Source of the DNA: Haloarcula pelagica
GTDB lineage: Archaea > Halobacteriota > Halobacteria > Halobacteriales > Haloarculaceae
Assembly: GCF_030127105.1 (NCBI RefSeq)
Contig: NZ_CP126162.1
Coordinates: forward strand, 248,001 to 312,000
Length of the DNA: 64,000 nt
Reading direction: 5' to 3'
A program made the translations under genes and the position numbers. The notes under the pieces are model-generated. The model made no database searches. It saw only the letters and a program-made list of their open reading frames with translations, and had not been told where the DNA came from. Shown here one piece after another: positions 58,954 through 64,000 of this stretch (positions are counted from its first letter, which is position 1; every line of letters starts with the position of its first letter).

Positions 58954-60195
58954 CTACGGGGCCTGCGTCTCGCGGACACCGGTTCGTTCGACCAGATACT
59001 CTGAGATGGCGTAGGCCATCCACGCCTGACACCAGCGCATGAGCGTGATCCGTCGCGTCCGATATCTCGTCTTGCGGAAGTAGAACCGCTCCTCGCCGTC
59101 GAAGAGGTTCTCCAGCGTCCACTCGATGATCCGTCTCGCGAACGTGAACTCCCCGGCGTAGCTGAACACGAGGATCCCCTGTGCAGCGGCGTGGATATCC
59201 CGCGGGTAGGCGTCGTTCTCGTCGAAGTTGGGCGCGCCGTCGGCGGTGAACAGCGTTTCGCGATGGAAGGTCATCGCGTCGTCGATCGCCTCGTCGTAGC
59301 GGCCGTCCGCCGTCACGGTGCGGTAGTACTGGAGCGATTCGAGGATGAACCCGTTGTGGTGGGTGTCCATCGAGAGGTGGGAGGCGTCCGGTGGGTCGCG
59401 ATACTTCCAGCCGCCGATAGGCTCTTGTCGATCGACGATGTGATCGAGGAGTTTCCGGGCGCGCCGCCGATGTCGGTCGTCCCCGAAGTACGCGTACAGA
59501 TCCACGAGCAACCGCGCACCGAGGGCGCCCGCGTTGAGTGTGTAGTACGTTCCTGGGTGGTTCTGGCTGTACGTGATCCGCGCGGTTCCGTCGTCGAGTT
59601 CCGTGTAGTCGAGTTCGTTCTCGACGAGTTCGGCGGAACTGGCGGCTACACGGGCGTACGCGGGATCGAGGGTCGCGCCACGGAGGAGCGCCTTCACCGC
59701 GTAGGAGGTGACCACGGAGTCGGGCGTGTTCGGGCTGGCGTACCCCTGGAGGTCCTGCACGGCGTGGGGATGTCCGAGACCGAACCCGCTGTTTCCAGAG
59801 TCGTTGCTCTCGACGAGCCAGTCGAGGAGGTCTCGTGTCTCGCCGAGGTAGTCGATGTCCGTGTTCCTCGTGGGCCCGCGTATTTGTCGCAGTTCGTGGG
59901 CGTTCTGATTCGCCATCGCGAACAGCGCCGCTCCCTTGTAGTTTCGGCGTGGCTCGACGAGAAACAACCGACGAAGAAACGGCGGGCCGCGCTTGATGAC
60001 CTCCTGGAAGGCGAGGTTGCTCCACTTGGTCTGGACGGGGACCGAACGCCAGACGCGGCTGCTCATCCCGTCGCAGTAATCCCATCCCAGATACTCCCGC
60101 TCGCGAGCGTACGCAAGCGACCGTTCGAGGAGGTCAAAGAGCGGGTCGACAGCTTCCGTCGTGGATGTATCGTATATCTCAGTCACGTGACTCAC
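58954..60195 (-). CDS. Alpha/alpha-barrel-like protein of haloarchaeal glycan clusters
   Basis: The 413-residue soluble protein has repeated helical hairpins like the (alpha/alpha)6 folds of glycan-processing enzymes. Segments include WLVESNDSGNSGFGLGHPHA, QEPIGGWKYRD and a HHNGFILESLQYY stretch. No signal peptide or membrane helix is present. Homologous haloarchaeal proteins sit among cell-surface polysaccharide genes and are sometimes mislabelled as antibiotic transport permeases. Catalytic residues are not evident. Confidence 0.65.
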   Translation of the reverse strand: MSHVTEIYDTSTTEAVDPLFDLLERSLAYAREREYLGWDYCDGMSSRVWRSVPVQTKWSNLAFQEVIKRGPPFLRRLFLVEPRRNYKGAALFAMANQNAHELRQIRGPTRNTDIDYLGETRDLLDWLVESNDSGNSGFGLGHPHAVQDLQGYASPNTPDSVVTSYAVKALLRGATLDPAYARVAASSAELVENELDYTELDDGTARITYSQNHPGTYYTLNAGALGARLLVDLYAYFGDDRHRRRARKLLDHIVDRQEPIGGWKYRDPPDASHLSMDTHHNGFILESLQYYRTVTADGRYDEAIDDAMTFHRETLFTADGAPNFDENDAYPRDIHAAAQGILVFSYAGEFTFARRIIEWTLENLFDGEERFYFRKTRYRTRRITLMRWCQAWMAYAISEYLVERTGVRETQAP

Positions 60196-60402
60196 CGTGC
60201 GGTTCCCTGGGTCTGTGCTGGGGGACCCATCTTACCGATGTCTGAGGACACGCCGTAGTCGTTGTAATTCCGATCCTACCGCTGTCGCCGGAACCGGACG
60301 AGACGTGCCGTTTTCGTAAGCTCCGCTTACGTGTCCCCGCGACTGACAAAGACGGTCATAACAATCTTGACCGGATTCGATGGACGTGACAGTTATCCAT
60401 CC

Positions 60403-61986
60403 ATGAATCAGGGCGCCGAAGACGACGACGGAGTAACTGCTAACCGAGCCGCAACCGGGTCGAACACAGCGGACCGAGTCGATCGGAGAACGTTCCTCAA
60501 GACGGCGTGTGTGGCACCGATTATCGGCGCCGTCGGCGGTGGAGACGCCACCGGCGCGCGACAAACGACCGTCGATACGTCGACGATGACCGAACGGTAC
60601 GTCGAGCCACCGATCAACGATGCCGCCGACGTGCTCAACACGATACAGGACGGTCAGTTGCTCGTGTTCCCGGCGGGGACGTTCCGGTGGGAAGAGACAG
60701 CCGTCGTCACTGCCAACAACTGGGGAATCCGCTGTAACCCCCGGACGAAGTTCGAAGTCCCGGCCGGACTCGGAGACGATTCCAACGGGCTTCTCCTCCG
60801 GACCATCGTCAACAACGATGTCGCCGACAACTTCTTGCTCGAGAACCTGTGGTTCCAGTCCCCGGGACGTGCCGCCCCCGGAATGCGACTCGGTGTCGAA
60901 ACGAACGCACACGTCGACAGACTCCACTACGACCTCGACGGACCACAGAGCCAGGGACCTCAGGAGAACGCCCTCTCGGTGCTGGTCACAGAGCCCTCGG
61001 GGACGCTCCGGATCGACAACTTCAGACAGTACAACAACGGCGATATCGGCGGGTACGCGGGCGGGGAGAGTCGAATCGGTATCTTCGCCGGGCAGCGAAA
61101 CCAGGGGACGATCCATCTCAGGAACCCCGTGTTGCAGGGCTTCCCCAACAACGCCTGTTACGTCTCGCGCCAGCCGGGGACGGTGATCGTCGAGGACGGA
61201 CTCCTGATGAACAACAACGTCTCGGCGGTCCGTGTCTCCGGCGGCGTCGAAGTACGGGACACGACCATCGTCATCGACACCGAGCGGTATACGGACGGAC
61301 CCGGTGTGATCGACGGTGGACAGCACAACACCCGCGGCGTCTGGGGCGACAACCGGGGGGCGGGGACTGACGGGGGACTGGTGACGAACTCGTCGTTCGT
61401 CCTGCACAACTTCGAACGGTCCAGCGGCCTCGTCGATATCCTCCAGAACCCGGTCGTGACGGTCCGAGACTCCCAGTTCTTGCTCGACGACAACGTCATC
61501 GCCGTCAACGCGGAGACGGCCTCCGTCAACGTACAGGGATCGACGATCGACGGGGGGTCGGTCGGCTCGATCGCCGGTGTCGGCACGATCCTCGGCAGCG
61601 GAAACACGGTCGCACCGAACATCTATCCGGGCACGCTCCCCGTCTCGTCGAACGCCGACGACCAGTTCGACTGGCGGACCGTCCACGAGGCGACACCGAT
61701 CGAAGGGGCGTCGACACCCAGCTACGAGCACACGCTCTCGATCTGGGGCACCAACCGGGTCGACTACGAACTGACGACCACCGGGGAACTGGTCAAAGGG
61801 TCGGCGACGGAGGGCAGCGACGACGTGACCGAAAACAGCGACGGCACCTGGACGGCCACTGGTGCGGTCGACAGCGGTGATTTCGATACGTACACGTTCG
61901 ACGGCCGGGTCCAATCCTGGAACACGACCGGCCCGCCGGACGGCTACAAGCTGGTGTTCAACGGCCGTCTAATCGTACGGGAGTAG
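60403..61986 (+). CDS. Tat-exported right-handed beta-helix protein
   Basis: The 527-residue protein begins with a polar leader and a Tat motif (DRRTFLKTACVAPIIGAVGG). It continues as a parallel beta-helix with many short Asn/Val-rich coils (TIHLRNPVLQGFPNNACYV, then VVTVRDSQFLLDDNVIAVNA). The C-terminal 100 residues form a beta domain (YEHTLSIWGTNRVDYELTTT) ending in an FNGRLIVRE-type strand found in haloarchaeal surface proteins. It is likely a secreted polysaccharide-binding or lyase-like protein. ATG 60403 is preferred because the upstream 24 codons place the Tat motif too deep. Confidence 0.75.
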   Translation: MNQGAEDDDGVTANRAATGSNTADRVDRRTFLKTACVAPIIGAVGGGDATGARQTTVDTSTMTERYVEPPINDAADVLNTIQDGQLLVFPAGTFRWEETAVVTANNWGIRCNPRTKFEVPAGLGDDSNGLLLRTIVNNDVADNFLLENLWFQSPGRAAPGMRLGVETNAHVDRLHYDLDGPQSQGPQENALSVLVTEPSGTLRIDNFRQYNNGDIGGYAGGESRIGIFAGQRNQGTIHLRNPVLQGFPNNACYVSRQPGTVIVEDGLLMNNNVSAVRVSGGVEVRDTTIVIDTERYTDGPGVIDGGQHNTRGVWGDNRGAGTDGGLVTNSSFVLHNFERSSGLVDILQNPVVTVRDSQFLLDDNVIAVNAETASVNVQGSTIDGGSVGSIAGVGTILGSGNTVAPNIYPGTLPVSSNADDQFDWRTVHEATPIEGASTPSYEHTLSIWGTNRVDYELTTTGELVKGSATEGSDDVTENSDGTWTATGAVDSGDFDTYTFDGRVQSWNTTGPPDGYKLVFNGRLIVRE

Positions 61987-62041
61987 TCTGAGAGCAGATG
62001 AACCCGGCAGATTTACCTGTCACACCGACACGGACACACGG

Positions 62042-63190
62042 ATGAAACTCGGCGGATTCCACGACGGGACGCTGTCGGTCAGCCAGAACCGGGCCGTCCT
62101 CACCGAGACGACAGCGGGACTCACGCGAGTCGGGGAGCTCCCGGTCCCCGCCGGTGGTCGCGCCGGGCTCTCGTACAGGCTCACGACCGGCCGGGCGAAG
62201 TCCCTCCTCGGCCGGTACGTCGGGCGAGTCGCGTCGGTCAACGTCTGGCCCGTCTCCGCGACGACACTGGTCGCGTCGGCCGATCGCTGGCTGTTCGTCT
62301 CGCGGGACGGCGGTCGCACCTGGACGACGAGTCTCACGCTGCCGCAGTCTTCGGGCCCGATGGGCGTGCTCCCGAGCGCGTTCTGTGCGGCTAACGGGGC
62401 GTGGTACGTCGGTGAGTACCCGCTCGACACGGACGCCACTCCCCGCGTCAGGCGGTCGACCGACGCCGGACGATCCTGGTCGACGGTCTGTTCGCTCCCG
62501 TCCGTCCGACACGTCCATAGTGTCCAGACAGATCCCTACACCGGGGCCGTCTGGCTCACGACGGGCGACAGCGGCGACGGATGCGCGATCGGGCGCCTCC
62601 GTGACGGCACCGTCGAGCGGCTCGGCAGCGGGGACCAGCGCTGGCGTGCCGTCGAGCTAGCGTTTACGCCTTCGGCCGTGTTCTGGGGCATGGACAGCGT
62701 CTACGAGGCCGAGAAACCGATCTTCAGGGTCGACCGCTCGGCGTTCGGCGGGAGGCCCGAACCCAAGCGCGTCCACGATTTGGATAGCTCCGTCTACTAC
62801 GCGACGACACTGGAGACGGGCGATGCCCACTGGATCGTCTTCTCGACCGCGATGGAGCCGGGCAGCGACAGCACCGCTCCGCAGGGAGCGCAAACGTCCT
62901 ACTCGGAGCGAGCCCGCGTCGTGGCGGCGAGTTCGGCCACCGACTACTCGGAGTGGATCGAACTCGCGGCGTTCCAGAAGCGGCCCGTCCCGGCTGACAC
63001 GGTCGATCTGGGCGGTGTCGTCCCGTCGGCGAACGCCTACGTCTTCCTCGCCAGCGACCCCGACCGCGGGCTCGTCCTCAACCCGTACAACACGGCACAG
63101 TTCGACGGCGCGCTCCTCCGAGTCACGCCCTCGATGCTCGATCGAGCGAGCCCCACGGAACCGACCGATTTCACCGTCCAGTACCGGTAG
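62042..63190 (+). CDS. BNR/Asp-box beta-propeller protein
   Basis: The 382-residue protein has two clear Asp-box motifs, SRDGGRTWTT near residue 87 and STDAGRSWST near 140, as in sialidase-type and BNR-repeat propellers. Strands such as HVHSVQTDPYTGAVWLTTGD repeat along the chain. There is no signal peptide. Similar proteins occur in haloarchaeal glycan loci, and it is not safe to call it a sialidase because the catalytic arginine triad is not evident. Confidence 0.72.
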   Translation: MKLGGFHDGTLSVSQNRAVLTETTAGLTRVGELPVPAGGRAGLSYRLTTGRAKSLLGRYVGRVASVNVWPVSATTLVASADRWLFVSRDGGRTWTTSLTLPQSSGPMGVLPSAFCAANGAWYVGEYPLDTDATPRVRRSTDAGRSWSTVCSLPSVRHVHSVQTDPYTGAVWLTTGDSGDGCAIGRLRDGTVERLGSGDQRWRAVELAFTPSAVFWGMDSVYEAEKPIFRVDRSAFGGRPEPKRVHDLDSSVYYATTLETGDAHWIVFSTAMEPGSDSTAPQGAQTSYSERARVVAASSATDYSEWIELAAFQKRPVPADTVDLGGVVPSANAYVFLASDPDRGLVLNPYNTAQFDGALLRVTPSMLDRASPTEPTDFTVQYR

Positions 63191-63252
63191 GGACCGACTT
63201 CACCGTCCGGAACCGCTACACACCGATTCCACCGTCCAGCGGTGCTGCCCGC

Positions 63253-64000
63253 TCACATGTAACCGAGATCCTGGAGCTGTGACTGAGTGCTCTTGCCGAT
63301 CGACCTGCTCTCTCCCGCCGCCGCCGTATCGAGGTCGGCGACGCGGTCGCGCAACGCTGTCCGGAACGATTCGAGGCGGTCGGGGCCGGGGTCTTTGAGC
63401 TGCTCGTCGCGGTCGGCCCGGACATCGAAGAGGAACTCCCTGTCACCGTCGGTGACGTACTTGTGGACCCCGTCGGCGAGGACACGCCACCGCTCGCGGT
63501 CGGCCGGCTCCTCGCCGCCGGTGTGGGGGAGGAAGTCCTCGACGAGTGCGGTTCCGGACGGGTCCGGCCGGAGCCCGTCCCCGTCCGCTTCGGTCCCGGC
63601 CCCGACGAGCAGGTCGAACACGTCCGCCAGCTCGACCGGCGCTTCGACCCGCTCGGACGAGGACTGGCCCGGTGCTTTGACCAACAACGGCACGGTGACG
63701 TTGAGCTGGCGCGTGTAGTGGGGCGGTGTCCCGTCACGGTCGTACTCGCCGAGGGTCTTTCCGTGATCGGCGCAGACGACGATCAGCGTCTCGTCGAACC
63801 GGCCCTGGTGTCGGAGTGCGGCCAGCAGCTCCTCGACGCGGCGGTCCTGGTATCGGAGACTCGCGTCGTAGTACTCCATGACGCGGCGCCGCTCGGCCGG
63901 CGCGAGGTCGCGCCTCCCGAGGACGTACGCCAGGAGCTTCGTGTTCAACAGCCGCGGCTCGACGACCGAGGGCGGATCGAGGTCGAGCGCCCGAAACGCC
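63253..64000 (-). CDS. Sulfatase (alkaline-phosphatase superfamily), C-terminal part
   Basis: About 249 C-terminal residues are inside the window and the frame runs off the right edge. DETLIVVCADHGKTLGEYDR is the conserved sulfatase metal-binding DHG segment, followed by HYTRQLNVTVPLLVKAPG, the family strand. The catalytic Cys/Ser motif would lie beyond the window. Haloarchaeal sulfatases of this type occur in sulfated-glycan loci, matching its neighbours. Confidence 0.85.
   Translation of the reverse strand, partial: AFRALDLDPPSVVEPRLLNTKLLAYVLGRRDLAPAERRRVMEYYDASLRYQDRRVEELLAALRHQGRFDETLIVVCADHGKTLGEYDRDGTPPHYTRQLNVTVPLLVKAPGQSSSERVEAPVELADVFDLLVGAGTEADGDGLRPDPSGTALVEDFLPHTGGEEPADRERWRVLADGVHKYVTDGDREFLFDVRADRDEQLKDPGPDRLESFRTALRDRVADLDTAAAGESRSIGKSTQSQLQDLGYM

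Noticed and set aside
62042-63190. Sialidase
   Set aside because: Asp-boxes are present, but the catalytic arginine triad and Tyr/Glu pair are not evident, so only a BNR-propeller call is made.

Overview
The window is high-GC DNA from a haloarchaeon (class Halobacteria). Encoded proteins are strongly acidic, several exported proteins carry twin-arginine (Tat) signals, and many genes have a TATA-like box about 26-32 bp before the start codon, as expected for leaderless archaeal transcripts. Haloarchaeal families present include halocyanin, NosDFY/NosL, DUF7260-, DUF7512- and DUF7519-type proteins, and Orc1/Cdc6. I see no insertion sequences, CRISPR arrays or rRNA.

Region 1 (1-19.4 kb) is a catabolic island. 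It holds a GH3 glycosidase, an enolase-superfamily sugar-acid dehydratase, a D-2-hydroxyacid dehydrogenase, two sugar ABC permeases, a YeiH/UPF0324-type exporter preceded by a 45-residue microprotein, a split UxaA/SuyAB-type lyase, an LDH2/ComC-type dehydrogenase, a sugar-binding lipoprotein, a DHDPS-family aldolase, a Cache-type transducer, a secreted alpha/beta hydrolase, an aldehyde dehydrogenase and a Gfo/Idh/MocA sugar dehydrogenase. Read together, these match a complete sulfo-Entner-Doudoroff route for sulfoquinovose or a related sulfosugar. The sugar would be imported, oxidised at C1, dehydrated and cleaved to pyruvate plus sulfolactaldehyde. Sulfolactaldehyde would be oxidised to sulfolactate, whose stereoisomers are interconverted by two dehydrogenases. 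SuyAB would then give pyruvate plus sulfite, with export of the inorganic sulfur. The assignment is inferred from gene content; the substrate is not proven.

Region 2 (19.4-36.2 kb) contains a Cdc6-like ATPase, halocyanin, PAC2, CBS, archease, a glycerophosphodiesterase, a ferritin-like protein, a nosD-nosF-nosY operon with nosL and a regulator but no nosZ, then an HTH-thioredoxin-DUF302-CutA-TauE sulfur/metal group. The TauE exporter is also preceded by an overlapping membrane microprotein.

Region 3 (36.2-55.2 kb) contains a DUF4129 (frameshifted)-DUF58-DUF7519 membrane operon, an M28 peptidase, a PQQ-type sugar dehydrogenase, methyltransferase and aldo/keto reductase genes, a tRNA-Gly, a frameshifted DoxX gene, a DsbA-like protein with a C-terminal winged helix, DUF211-VIT, and a P-type ATPase flanked by universal stress proteins.

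Region 4 (55.2-58.7 kb) is a replication origin. An orc1/cdc6 gene sits among 14 iterons of an unusual consensus, with AT-rich CTAG-dense stretches, and the module is bracketed by two identical 41-bp dyad elements 3,007 bp apart. Region 5 (58.9 kb to the end) is a glycan-related group: an alpha/alpha-barrel-like protein, a Tat-exported beta-helix protein, a BNR-propeller protein and a sulfatase cut by the window edge.
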